The notes: generated by a model from the letters alone, not told the origin. 64,000 nt of DNA from Bugula neritina (GCA_964035545.1 OZ037769.1:2821001-2885000); one strand, 5' to 3'; shown: positions 16,201-28,402, numbered from the stretch's first letter. Translations and numbers: made by a program.

Positions 16201-18135
16201 CACAGAATAGATTTGTGAAAATAAATCATGTATGAAAAATGTGCTATTTGCTTAAACTCCCGTCTCTGTAAAACACAACTTTTGATAGAGTTAAGAGATG
16301 TATTTTAAACCATGCTGAAAGATAGCTTCATTTGAAGGACAAGAACAGGTAATATTGGGTGCTGTTCTATATTTCACTGATAACCATGAGCTGAGTATAG
16401 ATGGGTGTCCCCTCCCTCCCCCAAACCATATTATTTATCTGATAACAATGTTGAAGAAAAGTGCCAAAGAATGATCAAATATGGTTGAACATTTCTTTAC
16501 CATACTTACTTATCCCATTAATATGAATTGCATTCATATAAATGGAATTCATTATCAACAGCTTGTACAACAAACAGTGGGTTGACATAAGTTTATAATG
16601 AACAAATATATTTAATGGAGTTCCACACAGAAAAATAATATGCTTTTACTTCCAAGATCTTTATAACTACGACATGTTGTTCTTGAATGAAAATATCTAC
16701 AATACAAGAACTCCAGGCACCTACAAGACAACCTACCTGAGATTTAGACTTGCCAACGTGCTCTTTACGAAATAGAAACTGCCGGTTTAGATTGCTCACG
16801 TCAATTGTGTCTAAATCAATCTGTAACGGAATATTACAGCAAAAGTTAACATAAGTATACCATGTAACATAGTTTGCTATAGAGATGAGTTGAGAAAAGT
16901 GACTACTAGCTAAAACCTGAAAGCATAAAAGCAGTGAGGGCACACATAATATTCTGAATTAAAATTATCATTAACTTAAACAGACTTAACACTAGCATTA
17001 ACTTCAGATAATAATTTCATAGCTATAATAATGGTTAGGCAACAATTATTATGACTATGGTTACTCTTAGTAGGATGATAATGATGGCAAATAGACATCG
17101 AGAAGTTAATTAAGGCATATACTTCAAAATAATCAGTGTACATTCTTACAGTATAAATATTGCAACGATTTATTTTCATATGCTTGTAAGAATAGGCACA
17201 CAACTACATTATGTTAAGTAGTAGTACATATGAGAATAGGCACACAATTACTATTACTATAAAAAAATTTTAAAAACGTTGTTAAAATAAGTCCAAAATT
17301 ATATTTATCAACATATCTATATTCCTATTGATATTCATACTGATACTAACATTAAACATGACCATCTATAGTTATACTTAAAGTAATTCAAACTGTAACA
17401 TTTATACTTATACTTATAGTTAATTATTAATAATAATATTAACAGTCACACTAATACTTAAAGCCAAAAATTAAATTTAATTTATAATTGATAAAATTAA
17501 ATGTAATAGTAATACTAGCGTTTAACAGCAACACTAACACAGTAACAGTGTAAGTGTAATACTAATACTAATACTAATAGTTATAGTAATACTAATACTA
17601 AAAGTAAAACAATGCTAAAATGTAATACTACCAGTATTGCTATAACTATTACTAATTCATTCATTCACATTGTCATTGTGATTAACGAGATTGATCGCCT
17701 AGTAGTGACTGTGATACTAATGGTAATTTAGATTGTGCTTTTCAATTTTCTCATTTTCTTTTTGAGTAATCAACTAATACTGTTTTTGACTAATCGATCA
17801 AAACACAAGTAATTCCAAAAACTAATAAATTTTACATGCTCAACTTTAAATTTAACTTAAGGACAATATTTGAAGCTGTAATTGCTTACCAGATGAATAT
17901 CTTGGAATCCAACTAGAACCAAGTTTTTCAACAGTTCACACCCGATCCCACCTGCTCCGACAACAAACAACTTGGCATTTTTAATAGAAGAAACTAAATT
18001 TTGTTGAAAAGGACTGTTAGTGTTAGTACTGCCCGTGGCAGTAAGTAAATTGGAACCATTATTTATACTGTTATTAATATTGGCATTAGATTCCATAGTG
18101 ACAGGTTGAGTTTTCACTGTGGAGGAAGCTGCCAT
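10295..18135 (-). CDS. UBA2: UBA2, SUMO-activating enzyme subunit 2 (E1 catalytic subunit)
   Basis: Fourteen exons (- strand): 18135-17890, 16820-16737, 16169-16034, 15688-15589, 15397-15275, 14950-14758, 14354-14246, 14124-13979, 13481-13388, 12596-12484, 11820-11665, 11356-11154, 10872-10778, 10428-10295. All phases agree and the product is 643 residues (human 640). With SAE1 it adenylates SUMO and carries it as a thioester before passing it to UBC9, mainly in the nucleus. Visible features: nucleotide-binding GAGGIG at 60-65; [16 protein letters not shown]; the catalytic Cys209 in [10 protein letters not shown]; zinc-ligand pairs CYEC (194-197) and CYVC (474-477); a ubiquitin-fold domain at about 480-570; and a C-terminal basic NLS region ([13 protein letters not shown]). 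The N-terminus is about 36 residues longer than human, Asn/Ser/Thr-rich; Met14 is a second possible start. The last two exons are duplicated downstream. Confidence 0.97.
10941..11090. repeat. 31-bp minisatellite in a UBA2 intron
   Basis: About four to five copies of a 31-bp unit (CTGCATACACTGCACAATAG...) lie between UBA2 exons 12 and 13. Confidence 0.85.
11364..11572. repeat. 18-bp minisatellite AGTAACACATGTACATGT
   Basis: About eleven copies of an 18-bp unit lie just upstream of the UBA2 exon 12 acceptor. The unit contains the self-complementary ACATGTACATGT. It is open in several frames on both strands because 18 is a multiple of 3, which explains the long spurious ORFs here. Confidence 0.9.
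11830..12475. repeat. 14-bp minisatellite AGTATAGTACTCAT
   Basis: Roughly 45 tandem copies of a 14-bp unit (variants TATTACTCAT, TCGTACTCAT, ACTCACAG) fill most of the UBA2 intron between exons 10 and 11. Blocks of variants recur in the same order, which points to higher-order duplication. Confidence 0.92.
12605..12855. repeat. 62-bp tandem repeat, about four copies
   Basis: A 62-bp unit beginning TATACTATATA and including GCTAGTAGCTCTTACCAATC repeats about four times immediately upstream of UBA2 exon 10 (on its strand). Each unit contains a CTTACC motif, which on the - strand reads GGTAAG, a donor-like sequence. Confidence 0.85.
13150..13365. repeat. About 30-bp minisatellite in a UBA2 intron
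   Basis: About seven copies of a unit containing GAAGTATACAGAGTATAC and AAGTAGTTATGA sit beside UBA2 exon 9. Confidence 0.85.
13825..13968. repeat. About 33-bp G-rich minisatellite
   Basis: Four to five copies of a unit containing GGATGCAGTGAACTATTAGA and GGGGGAGG end only about 10 bp from the UBA2 exon 8 donor. Confidence 0.85.
15425..15588. repeat. 21-bp minisatellite ACTAACTACAATACAATATAT
   Basis: About eight degenerate copies lie between UBA2 exons 4 and 5 and run into the exon 4 donor region. Confidence 0.85.
16821..17889. other. First UBA2 intron with TAATACTA-type degenerate repeat
   Basis: This is the 1.07-kb intron between exons 1 and 2. It contains an imperfect ACTAATACTAATAG-like tract at about 17330-17660. 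No other exon was found. Confidence 0.7.
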
Positions 18136-18814
18136 ACTTTTTGCTGAGCACGTGATATTGCCTATGGTCTGTAATATTGCGAGTGAAGACAGTCTGGAAA
18201 AACCAATACATCATTTTATTTCAAAGCACATCTTTTTACTTTGTGAACACAGGTTTTTAAAAATAGCGATTCATATTATTTTTGTTTTATCTAACAGTGA
18301 ATTCGCTTTAATGAATAAAGTCCCAATCGGGCGCATATCTTTAGATATACCGAGCGCGTCGGTAATTTAGGACAGCTATTCAGATTTTGCAGCAATGTGC
18401 ATGTCATTGTGATTGTCATTGTGTGCTAGTGCTAGTCATTCACTTTCTGTACACTCACCACCGTGTCCAGTTATTGCAGTTAACTGTAAAGGTATTATTA
18501 ATATTCAATTCATATTATAACTATTGGATTGGAGTAACATTCATTCTGAAGTTAAAGCTTCATCTAATATTGCTATAGTTATTAATATTTAATAAATTAT
18601 ATGAATATCTTATATCTCATTAATATTATTATTAGTTATTACTAAGTCTAAGAGTAAGACTAGTAATTTATAAAAACAGATGAAGGATATTTTTTATTTT
18701 AGTACGAAGGCTAAAGTGAAGTCATTCATCATTGTGCTTAGTCTTTCAAATGTAGATGTAATATCAAATTTTAAAATGTTGAGCTGACAGTGACTATTGC
18801 ATTTGTTTTACTAG
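18136..18814. promoter_or_regulatory. Shared UBA2 / MMACHC head-to-head intergenic region
   Basis: The UBA2 start codon (18135, - strand) and the MMACHC start codon (18815, + strand) are 679 bp apart and point away from each other, so both promoters and 5' UTRs must fit here or in upstream non-coding exons. No TATA box stands out, which is normal for housekeeping genes. A TTTTACTAG acceptor-like sequence abuts the MMACHC ATG, so a non-coding first exon is possible. Confidence 0.6.
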
Positions 18815-20543
18815 ATGGATGCAAAACTAACTGAAGTGAGGGATGAAGCAGAAAGTCGAGGCTTTGTTACGTACACTTTTAAGGTATTTATTCAATTTCC
18901 ACGAGCATTTTTTCTCATTTTTTAGTATTTTTGATGACTCTCTATAAGTATAACTCAAACTTGTTTCATAATTTTTATTTTCTGTTCACTACTTGGTGAA
19001 ATCATTTTTACATGCCATACATTTAGAAGTCTGCAACCTAGACGTTTGTCATGTTAGGTTGGGTGGTACAATGATGCAGTGAGTGATGCCTTCAAGCTGC
19101 CTTTTAAATATGATGCCTTGGGTGTTTTACTGTTGAGCAGCCCAGATATGTTTGAACTCAATTTCCTTCCCTATCTCAAAAGTAACCCTACACAGGAAGT
19201 TCACCGTGACCCTCTAGATTGCTCCGTGGCTGACTTTGTGTCACATTTAAAGAAGGTATGGTTGTTAATAATATATAAAATATATATAAATATACTCAAC
19301 TAAATCTGTAAACAACAGTGATTTTGAGGCTTGTCTTCTCCTCATCATAGAACACAGTGGGTAGTGTAATATAAATAAATATAGATAATATTTTCAGTAA
19401 AACATATATATGATAGTAATTGATAATATTAGTCTAATAATAATTTTATATATTAGTAAAATATAGGTGATGTAGTTAGTAAAACTATTGAACATTATAT
19501 ACTTTGATGAGGGCTTTAGACTGTGGTGAATCATAAAATTTTGCAAGTGAATTTTTCAGCCAATTACCACATTCTATTCAGTACGTAATTATTTACCATC
19601 TAACATGCTGCAATGTCCATTATCATGTCAATATAGCTCTTGTGTGTGTTGGCAATAATTTTGCTAAACAAATAAAAACAACAAGGATATATGTAATTGG
19701 AATACAGATGGCTAACATTAAGGCTTTAAGATGAGCAGCTGTTTTATGTTTTAGAGCATTCTCAGGGATGAGGCAGTTGAAACTTATTTTGATTACGAAA
19801 TGGATCCCCGAACTCGGCGACCTCGAATTCTTCTGCAAACAGTCGGCCATGTTTCAGGGGCCGCCTTCTACTACCAGCAGATGCATGTCAGTGATTCGGA
19901 GTCGTCTAAGGTAAATATACGTGAAGTAATCTTTGGACACTTGCTAGTTTGAAGTGCATATGAGCCTGCCTTAAACGTACCTGTAATGTTTTAGTAATAA
20001 AGTGAATCAGGACAAGAAAGCTGCTTTGTCACCTGTATTGTTATTTTACCTCAGTTGCAGGAGTCACGTCAGGCCAGCAACAGGATATATGGTTTACTGT
20101 GCTTGTATGTACATTTATGAAGTTCAATAATAAATTAGTCTAGATCTGTGTAACAAGCTACTAAGACATTTCCTTGCTGCTCCTATCGCAGAAGACAATA
20201 ACATTAAACTACCTCAAAGCTTTTTTTTATTTTGCAGAAGCTTAATGGTGTCTCCATTCACCCCGACTATGGTGGTTGGTTTGCATTCCGTTCTGTGATG
20301 GTCTTTCCACATCATTTTCTTCCTCGTGATTTATCCCCCAAACCACCTGTTGATGTTGTCCCAGGAAATGAAGACAGATTAAAGTTACTCCTGTTATTCA
20401 ATGATCACTGGAAGGATAATAGGTTTAGAGACATAATACAGCCGAAGAAACGGTATAGTGAGCTGCAGCAAAAGTATTTTAACACTCTGCCTGCCGATAG
20501 AAAGATATTAGTGAATGATTATTTATCAGGGCTTCCTCTGTGA
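18815..20543 (+). CDS. MMACHC: MMACHC, cobalamin-processing protein (cblC)
   Basis: Four exons, 18815-18883, 19058-19255, 19755-19910 and 20238-20543, all phase 0, give 242 residues. MMACHC strips the upper ligand from incoming cobalamins (decyanase / glutathione dealkylase) in the cytosol and hands cobalamin on for the methylmalonyl-CoA mutase and methionine synthase pathways. The family signature is clear: LGVLLLSSPDMFE, RPRILLQTVGHVSGAAFYYQ (His121 in the conserved HV.GAA.YYQ), IHPDYGGWFAFR (GGWFAFR at 153-159) and the C-terminal RYSELQQKYF. It is shorter than the human protein because the Pro-rich C-terminal tail is absent, as is common in invertebrates. An AATAAA lies at 20884-20889. Confidence 0.96.
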
Positions 20544-20883
20544 ATACAACATGGAAGATTTGCTGCATTCCATCAAATTTTAGACAAATCTAATATAGAT
20601 TTTTGTTAATTTTATTATATTTTTGTGATTTTATTTTGTTAATTACTCATTTTTTATGTATACAATTCTATTAAGTTTTATTGTTGTGATGATCTCCCAA
20701 CTATTATTTTCTCTGTAATTGTTACCAGTGTGGTGTGGCTTTAGCTTTAACTTAAACTAGATTCACTTGTAAGATATTTTTGTAGTCCTATATTTTACTG
20801 CATTCTATTGACTGTGCAATATTGTTATATAGCATTTTGGTTTGTGTTGACAATTTTTTCCATTCTTAGTTTTTGTGTGAATT

Positions 20884-20889
20884 AATAAA
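20884..20889 (+). terminator. MMACHC polyadenylation signal AATAAA
   Basis: A canonical hexamer lies about 340 bp after the MMACHC stop codon, in AT-rich 3' UTR. Confidence 0.6.
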
Positions 20890-20899
20890 GGAATGAGGA

Positions 20900-22053
20900 A
20901 ACATGTTATAAGTTGAACATTGTTCACATAATTATCTGTGTTAAAATGTTGCAGTTTTGTGGTTTTATAATCCTAATGCCTTTTTATTTCAGTCCTATTT
21001 TTTATAGTAATTCTTATAAAAGTTGTGAAGCAATACAATTGTGTGAGTGTACACTTTTTATTTCTAGATATAGGATAACTTATGGATAAAATGTTGAGTA
21101 TGGTTGCTGCTGGAGCAAATCTCATAACATGATTTGCATCCAACTTGTCATAATTATCCCTCAACATGCATATTTCCAGCATTAAATATTAATACCAGGT
21201 TAATCTGCAGATGTGGTGCTTGCGTCAGAAAAGCTACTTCATAGTGGAATATGTCTCTAAAACTACACTAGAAAAAAAGTTAAAGCCAATGCATCGACAT
21301 ATTATTAGCATAAACTTCAAGTTAGTTTGAATTGATATATATATAATTTTGTTGAAAAAATTGTGTGTCAATCTTCAGCAGTTAAAAAAGTTTTTGCTGC
21401 CATGCTGCATTGAAAAGTTTTGTATTACTAATTACGCAACTTTGTAGTGTCAAAGTGTTGATTCTACACTTCTAGTATACTTCCACCCCAACAAGTTCTC
21501 ATCTACATAATAACCTCATATTTAATTAACAGTTACTTTGATTAAGCGAGACTAGCCTATTATAATTTTTATATATCTAGTATATGAAATACAAATTTGT
21601 ACTTATTCAATCTGATTTACTCTCATTATACAGTGAAACTGAAAGCTAATGTATACATTGGTCCATCACCTAAGCTGAGTGATGTCTGCCTCTACAAGTG
21701 TATTTATATTGAGTATTACCTGATCATGCACCTCTAGATAAAACCTTATTTTCCAATACTTAGTGTAGTAAAATTTAAAATACATATAATTCTTTATGTC
21801 TCCAAACTTTAGGATTGCTAGCATACTTGTATCATTGACAAAACACTTTATTGATCTAAAAATAGCTACAATTGCATGCATAAAGTTTCAAGAACATAGA
21901 TATGTTTTAGTTGTGTTTGTTTATCTGGAAAATAATTTGCTATATTTCAACAACAATACGAAACAGCTGTTTAGTTTACTATTACAAGTAGTCACAAAAA
22001 CAAGCATCTGCAGAGAGAGCAACTCTAGTCTTGTGGCTAGTTAGTATCGTTTG
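20900..22053. other. Intergenic, MMACHC to K1
   Basis: AT-rich sequence between the converging 3' ends of MMACHC and K1. No exon, RNA gene or strong repeat is seen. Confidence 0.6.
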
Positions 22054-25013
22054 TCATTGAGGGTACCCGGCTGCAAGGAAAACTTTCTTGGGGGACTTTT
22101 TGGCTCTTTTTGAAGAAATGATGTGAATCACAGGATTTTGGGATGAATTTGGATTTTTGCTGTTGACCATATTATTCTTGCCTTTTCCTGAGGTCTTTTT
22201 CTTGTTTTTACGATTATTATTTGGTTTCTTCCTGTTTACAGTTTTTAGGTTGTTTATTGCTACATCCCCTGTCTTGGAGTTCTTTTTGTCTTTGGCATTT
22301 TTCACATCTTTTTTGACCTGCTTAACTTTTTTCTGCTTTTGAACATTTTTCTTTCTGTCCTTAGTAATTTTTTTCTTCTGCTTTTGTGCTTTATTTTTTA
22401 TATTGTTTTCATTTTGCTTCTGCTTCTTTTTGTCATTTCTGATGTTTTTTCTTTCTTGATGTTCTTTTTCTGCCTTTTTAACCTTTTTCTTAGCTTCTTT
22501 TTTCTTCTGCTCTTTCTTTTTCTTCTTTATTTTTTCATGTTTGTGCTTTTGCTGCTCTTTTTGAATAGCGTCTAATATTGATGTTTGATGCTTCTTTCCT
22601 TGATTTTTCACAATGCTTTTAGGTATGTTTTGTTTCTTAGCACTTTTTTCTAGTTTTCTCGTTATCTTTTTAGCTTTTCTGACAGCCTTTTTGTTTTTGC
22701 CATGAACTTGAAGAAGCTCCCTAAGATCACTTTTCAACTTGTTCCTTTTTTTATCAGAGATTTTCCCAGGTTCTTCCAAAATATGCAGCACGTTACCAAG
22801 TGTTTCTCTAAAAGTTGAACTTTCAACTTTGTGTTTCAATCTTTTTTTGGTTTCATTCTCTTTTATTTTGCTATGTTTTGTTTTGTGCTCCAATTTTTTC
22901 AGCTCATGTTTTATTTTATCTTTAATCTCCTCCCCTATTTTCTTTTTATGATGCTTTTTTGCTTTCCGCTTAAGCTTTTTTACTTCATGTTTGATTTTTT
23001 CTTTAGCTTCTTTTCTCCCTTCTCCTTTCTTTGGAAGGTGCTTTGCTTTGTGCTCCAACTTTTTTAGATCATGTTTTATTTTATCTTTAACCTCCTTCCC
23101 TTTTTTCTTTTCATGATGCTTTTTTGCTTTCCGCTTAAGCTTTTTTACTTCATGTTTGATTTTTTCCTTAGCTTCTTTTCTCCCTTCTCCTTTCTTTGGA
23201 AGGTGCTTTGCTTTGTGCTCCAACTTTTTTAGATCATGTTTTATTTTATCTTTAACCTCCTTACCTTTTTTCTTTTCATGATGCTTTTTTGCTTTATGTT
23301 CAAGCTTCTTTATTCTGTGCTTGATTTCATCTTTAGCCTCAGCTCTCTTCTTTCCATCTTTTGGAAGATGTTTTGTTTTTCGCTCCAACTTTTTCAGATC
23401 ATGTTTTATTTTGTCTTTAACCTCTTTCCCTTTTTTATTTTCATGATGCTTTTTTGCTTTACGCTTAAGCTTGTTCACTTCATGTTTAATTTTTTCTTTA
23501 GCTTCTTTTCTTCCTTCTCCTTTTTTTGGAAGGTGCTTTGCTTTGTGCTCCAACTTTTTCAGATCATGTTTTATTTTATTTTTAACCTCTTTCCCTTTTT
23601 TATTTTCATGATGCTTTTTTGCTTTGCGCTTAAGCTTCTTTACTTCATGTTTAATCTTTTCTTTAGCTTCTTTTCTTCCTTCTCCCTTCTTAGGAAGATG
23701 CTTTGTTTTTCGTTCCAATTTTCTGAGTTTATGTTTTATTTCTTGTTGTGCTTCTTTTTTATGTTCAGGCTTTTGATGGTCATGTTTTACTTTATGCCCT
23801 ATCTTCTTCAAATCATGCCACAAGTTCCCATTTTCTTTCCATACATTCTTAACTTCTTCTTTTACCCAATGCCTTTCTTTTTCATGTTTAAGTTTACGGA
23901 ATCTTTTCTTCAGATCATTATATCGGTGTTTGCTCTCTTCCAGACGCTGTTCCAGCAGCATTTTTTTCAATCCTTCTTGCATTGGGTTCTTTTTGTGTTC
24001 CTTCCTGTTATGCTTCTCATCACCTTTAGCTTTTCCTTTAATTTTCTTTTTTATTGACCTCTCAATCTCTTTAGCTTTTGCTTTTTCACGACCTGTGTAA
24101 AAATTAAACAGCAATAAAGTAAGATTTTAATCTATACACTATTGGTTTTTAATTCAAGTTTATAATTATTTCACTTTTAAAAAATCTTAATTTTCCTAAT
24201 GAATGTAGATGAATATCCTAAACAGACTGAGTTTCAAAATCAAAAAGGCAACATTTGAAACATGGCTATAATAGAAGTTCACAGTGATTTGGACATCATA
24301 ACCCATTAAGACTTGTTACAAGTAAACCAGCTTACCATGTTTCTCTTCTTTAGCCTTGTGATGACTAATTGGGGACTTATGCTCAGCTGAATCAAGCTTG
24401 TCCACCACTTGTCTGGTCTTGTGGATAGCATGCTTTATGCCATGCTTAGCGTTTAGTGCATTTAAAAATGGATGTTTAAGTTCTAAAACATAAAACATTT
24501 GTTCGAATATTTGTAACCTTTTATACATAAAACGGCTGTTTTAGATTCACTTTCCAAGTTCTTGCTTGAAAGTTAAAAATCTAAAAGTGCCTACTATCCA
24601 TATACAAGTAAAGGGTCAATTAAAACTTTATCACATTGATATCAGCAACTCTACATTTCTCTTGATTTTCTGTAGCCAGATCCTTTTACTCAATATTTTT
24701 ACTGCTCTAGAATATTGTTTAAAGTTGTTAGATAACTAGCAGCGTTGTGATGGTTATTATATTTACACATTTCCAGCAAATTTGAGCTTATTCTCTATAT
24801 ACTATATCTAACGCTGTATATGCCTACTAATACCATATCTTTTCAAAAAACTAGAGTTGCTTTCTATGGGTTCACCTATAACAGTTATTTTTTACATGCA
24901 GCTAAAAATATAATTGAGTTATGCTCACCTGACAAAAATTTGTTTCCCTTTACTTCGTGATAATTTACAAGACATATTGCTGCCACGTAACCCAGCAGCC
25001 CCCAAACTTTCAT
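22054..25013 (-). CDS. K1: secreted Lys-rich 55-residue-repeat protein
   Basis: Exons 25013-24929, 24482-24336 and 24092-22054 (- strand), both introns phase 1, give 756 residues. Residues 1 to about 23 are a signal peptide (core LLGYVAAICLV). Exon 2 encodes a His/Lys-rich segment. Exon 3 is overwhelmingly Lys, with Glu, His and Arg. Residues about 200-480 are a tandem repeat of exactly 55 residues (165 bp), itself two 27-28-residue halves, with motifs such as KIKHDLKKLEHKAKHLPKKG and KIKHEVKKLKRKAKKHH. The heptad-like spacing suggests long charged helices. Further on, PGKISDKKRNKL resembles PEKLSEKKKDKL near the end of K4. There are no Cys in the repeat region. I recognise no family. A strongly cationic extracellular structural or binding role is inferred. 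It is the only member of the K group on the - strand. Confidence 0.85.
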
Positions 25014-26095
25014 GTTTGCAAATGACTGGAACTTGATAATAATATTTTGACGCTACTACCTGTATGCTGAATACTGCTTGTCCCTGCGGCATTCAAAGCT
25101 TGCACGAAGCCAAGCTAACTTTACTTGTTGTTTCTCATTCGTAGTTTATACAAAGCTTATAGCTGCATGGTACACATTTCTAGTGGACGCATCACAGCTA
25201 ACTATTTTAGCAAAACATCATAGCAGCATTTTTTCTGAAAAATTAACAGTTTTCATGCTAGAATTATTTGGAAAGTAGATGCGCAGATATATTATTGGTA
25301 GAAAGTAGCACAGATTACTATAGCTATTGTTTCATAATTTATCTGTATACAGGTAACAATACTACAATAACAATACTATATAAATAGACTTGAAAAATAA
25401 AATTTATATCTTAAACAAATTCATTATAAAGTTTAAGACTTCAATTCAATGGCTCTCATTATATTATATAGTCAACAATCTCTGCAAACAGTAACACTGG
25501 GCTAAATACTATATAAGGAAGATGGAATAAAATATCAGCAGAAATAAAATTGTCTATATAATAAAGTATGTCTCTATTTTAGTAATAGAGCTTCCATTGA
25601 TTTTAGGTAACATCTTTTTATGTTTCAATTTTACAGCTTTTTACATGTTGCATCGCTATACGTTCTATACGTTGCTTTTAGAAACTTCCATTTTCATTGT
25701 GTCATAATTAAAGGAGTAACTAGCTGTTAACTTGTCTACTGCTTTTGTACCGTGACTCTGAAATATTGGAAGTTGTCATACCTCTGGCCAATCTGTTTCC
25801 AACATCTATTAGAAGTTGCTCTATCTTGTGATTACTTTGTATATGAATTTAGCAACAGTAGCCAGTATATATTTTTAAGAAGAGATTATTGCTATGCTGC
25901 ACAGTAGGAATAGAGGTAATAAACTAACACCATATTCATAGACAGTGACTGAAATCAGACTTGAATTGGATGTTAATATTGAGATTAGCTGCTCTATAAT
26001 AGTTTGCAGTGTATCTGGGTATAATGTTGACTGAATATTGACTGAACTAAAATAATTACAATTATAAAGCTCTATTTTCACACGCACACACGCAC

Positions 26096-26174
<79 letters not shown>

Positions 26175-26181
26175 CACACAT

Positions 26182-26226
<45 letters not shown>

Positions 26227-26907
26227 CACACATACACGCACACATACAACACACACATGCGCACACAGGTGCTACATTTAATGGCATTTGGTCTATTTAT
26301 GTTTCAAACATTTGATTTGAAAGTATGTTTGTTTTATACACAATTATTTAACAAACCGTAATGCAGTCTGATCTTTTTGTTACGCAATATTACGTGCCAA
26401 TTAAACAGCATGTAATATAAACTATTTAATTTAATGCAGCAAGACAATACTTTTATTAGATAATTATAAGTTTAAGGTAAGGCCAATATTCTTCAACAAT
26501 TTACTTTTTTAAATGTATCTATGAAAAGTTATTAGAGTTTTTATTGATTAAATAGATTTATTTTAATGTATTGGAACTCTCTATATTGATTTGTTGAAAC
26601 TATTGAGATGTATTGCAGTAAACAGAACAACATATGTTTGTCACCTATCAGCACCAACAGCTTTTCTGTGAAAGATGAACAGGAGTGGATTGATCATCCT
26701 TTACTCTGGTAGGTTTTTAATAATTAATAGTAATATGTAATGATAATTATAATATTTGTTGCTGGCTTAAGCATTGTGTATCTTTTTTAAAAAGTCAGGC
26801 TGGTAAACTGTCTTAAAGTATTTATTCTTTCGACTTTATAGCATATAATATGTAATATTATAGTTTAAACCCCTCTTCGTTTTGTTTCTAAATAGATCAT
26901 TAATGTG
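25014..26907. other. Intergenic, K1 to K2, with CA repeat
   Basis: Divergent interval between K1 and K2, so it should hold both promoters. It contains a (CA)n microsatellite at about 26080-26260 with CACACGCA and CATACACG variants. No exon is seen. Confidence 0.65.
26080..26262. repeat. (CA)n microsatellite
   Basis: About 180 bp of CA dinucleotides interrupted by CG and TA variants; the Cys/Val-rich ORFs here are artefacts of it. Confidence 0.95.
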
Positions 26908-26925
26908 TATATAAAATTGACGTCA
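26908..26925 (+). promoter_or_regulatory. Candidate K2 core promoter: TATA box with CRE palindrome
   Basis: TATATAAAA at 26908-26916 is followed by a perfect TGACGTCA at 26918-26925, about 110 bp before the K2 ATG. Spacing suits a start site near 26940. Whether the CRE-like site is used is unknown. Confidence 0.5.
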
Positions 26926-27034
26926 CTAGTTGTGTTCTTGGGGAGAGGACAGTTGTGTTAGTGTGATGCTAATTGTAGGCCTATATAGCTTGCACTCAGC
27001 TTGCCCAAACCATTTGCATCTGGATGGTAGAGAA

Positions 27035-28402
27035 ATGAAGCCGATAGACTACCGGTGTTTAGTTCTGTTGCTTTCAGTTCTCAGCACTGCAAACGCTTGG
27101 TTCGGCAGAGAGGCTGCCGTTGAACCTGATTATGAATTAGTAGGACAACATAATTTTGGTGAAAACCAGAATTTTGAAGGTAATCCTGCGGCTGAATATG
27201 GCCAGCAAGGTATGTTCAATAATGAGCGGTATGAACAACCTCCTATGAACTATGAAGGTCAAAGACCCAGCAGTTATGGAGGCTCAATGGGAGAAAGGTT
27301 TCAGAACGGTATGCAGGCGATGCGTGGTTTTGCTTCGCAATATGGTGAGAGTCGAATGCCTGGCATGAGCAACATTCTGAACGCAGCCGTGGCGGCTCGT
27401 GATGGTAACAAAGAAGAGTTTCGGAAACAGCTTCTCACAGCTGGTATGAAAAAAGCTGGAAAGATAGCTTCACAGAATGGTGCTGCCTCAGCAGCTCAAC
27501 AGAGAAATGCAAACGAGCAGCAACCAAGCAGTGGTCATAGTGTCTTGCACAGCATACTCGGTGCTACTGCAGCTGCCCATAAAGGCGATAAAGAGGCCTT
27601 TCATAACCATTTATTAAATGTTGGCATACATAAAATAGCATCTAAAGTGGGAGGCAAGCATGGCGAAGTGGTGAAACAAGCTCTTTCCCTGGCCGCCGGC
27701 CACGGTAATGCGAAGGAGTTGAAGAAGCATTTACTGACTGAAGGACTGAAAGGTGTTACGGGGGTTCTTGCCAAACATGGAGGTAAAAAAGGACAGGCTG
27801 TTGCACAGGCTATCACAGGAGCTGCGGCAAGTGGAGGTGGTTTTAAGGCTATTCAAAAGTCTTTAATAAATACAGGCATAAAAGGAGCCACACAAGCAGG
27901 TGTAGATGCTGCCACTGGGCTTGTAACCGAGTTTGCTGGCCCGGCAGCAGGTATGATTGCTAACAAGCTCTTGGGGAAAGCTGGAGGTGCTTTGGACAAA
28001 GTTGTTGGCAAATATGCCGTCAAAGGAGCTGAAAAGCTAGAAAAAGTTGGCGTAAAAGAAGCTAAAAAGCTTGGCAAAGGTGCTGTAAAAGAAGCTAAAA
28101 AGCTTGGCAAAGGTGCTGTGAAAGAAGTTAAAAAAGTTGGCTCAGAAGCTAAAAAGATAGGAAAAGGTGCCGTGAAAGAAGCTAAAAAGATTGGACACAG
28201 CGTAGCTAATGCTGCTAAATCAGTGGGAAATAAAGTCAAACACTTCTTTCATGGCTGGGGTGAGCTACTAAAATCTACAAGAACTTGTAGATTTCTATTT
28301 AATTGTATAAAATAATAATTATTCCCTGCAAAACTATTCTGATAATATATTTTAATATGTTTGTTTGTTTTAGGAAAGAAAAGAAGGAGAAGAAGAAGAT
28401 AA
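27035..28402 (+). CDS. K2: secreted cationic repeat protein with GKK-Arg terminus
   Basis: Exons 27035-28259 and 28374-28402 (phase 1) give 417 residues. The start at 27035 is chosen because it begins a clean signal peptide (MKPIDYRCLVLLLSVLSTANA); the frame is open 35 codons upstream without one. A Gln/Asn/Gly/Tyr-rich linker is followed from about residue 111 by four tandem modules of about 43 residues, patterned A..AA..GN...K.LL..G.K, for example KELKKHLLTEGLKGVTGVLAKHGG. Then come TGLVTEFAGPAAG (about 292) and 11-13-residue repeats of GKGAVKEAKKLGKG. The last exon adds only GKKRRRRRR after HFFHGW. Gly before a dibasic run resembles an amidation/convertase signal. TGLVTEF and DKVV.KY.VKGA recur in K4. 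Function unknown; an amphipathic membrane-active or matrix protein is inferred. Confidence 0.82.

Noticed and set aside
23236-24057. 273-residue Phe-rich hydrophobic ORF on the + strand.
   Set aside because: Antisense of the Lys codons of K1; not a membrane protein.
25875-26287. Cys/Val-rich ORFs.
   Set aside because: Translation of a (CA)n microsatellite in three frames.
26930-27034. Upstream start for K2 adding 35 residues.
   Set aside because: It lies right next to the TATA/CRE region, and the downstream Met gives a standard signal peptide at the N-terminus.
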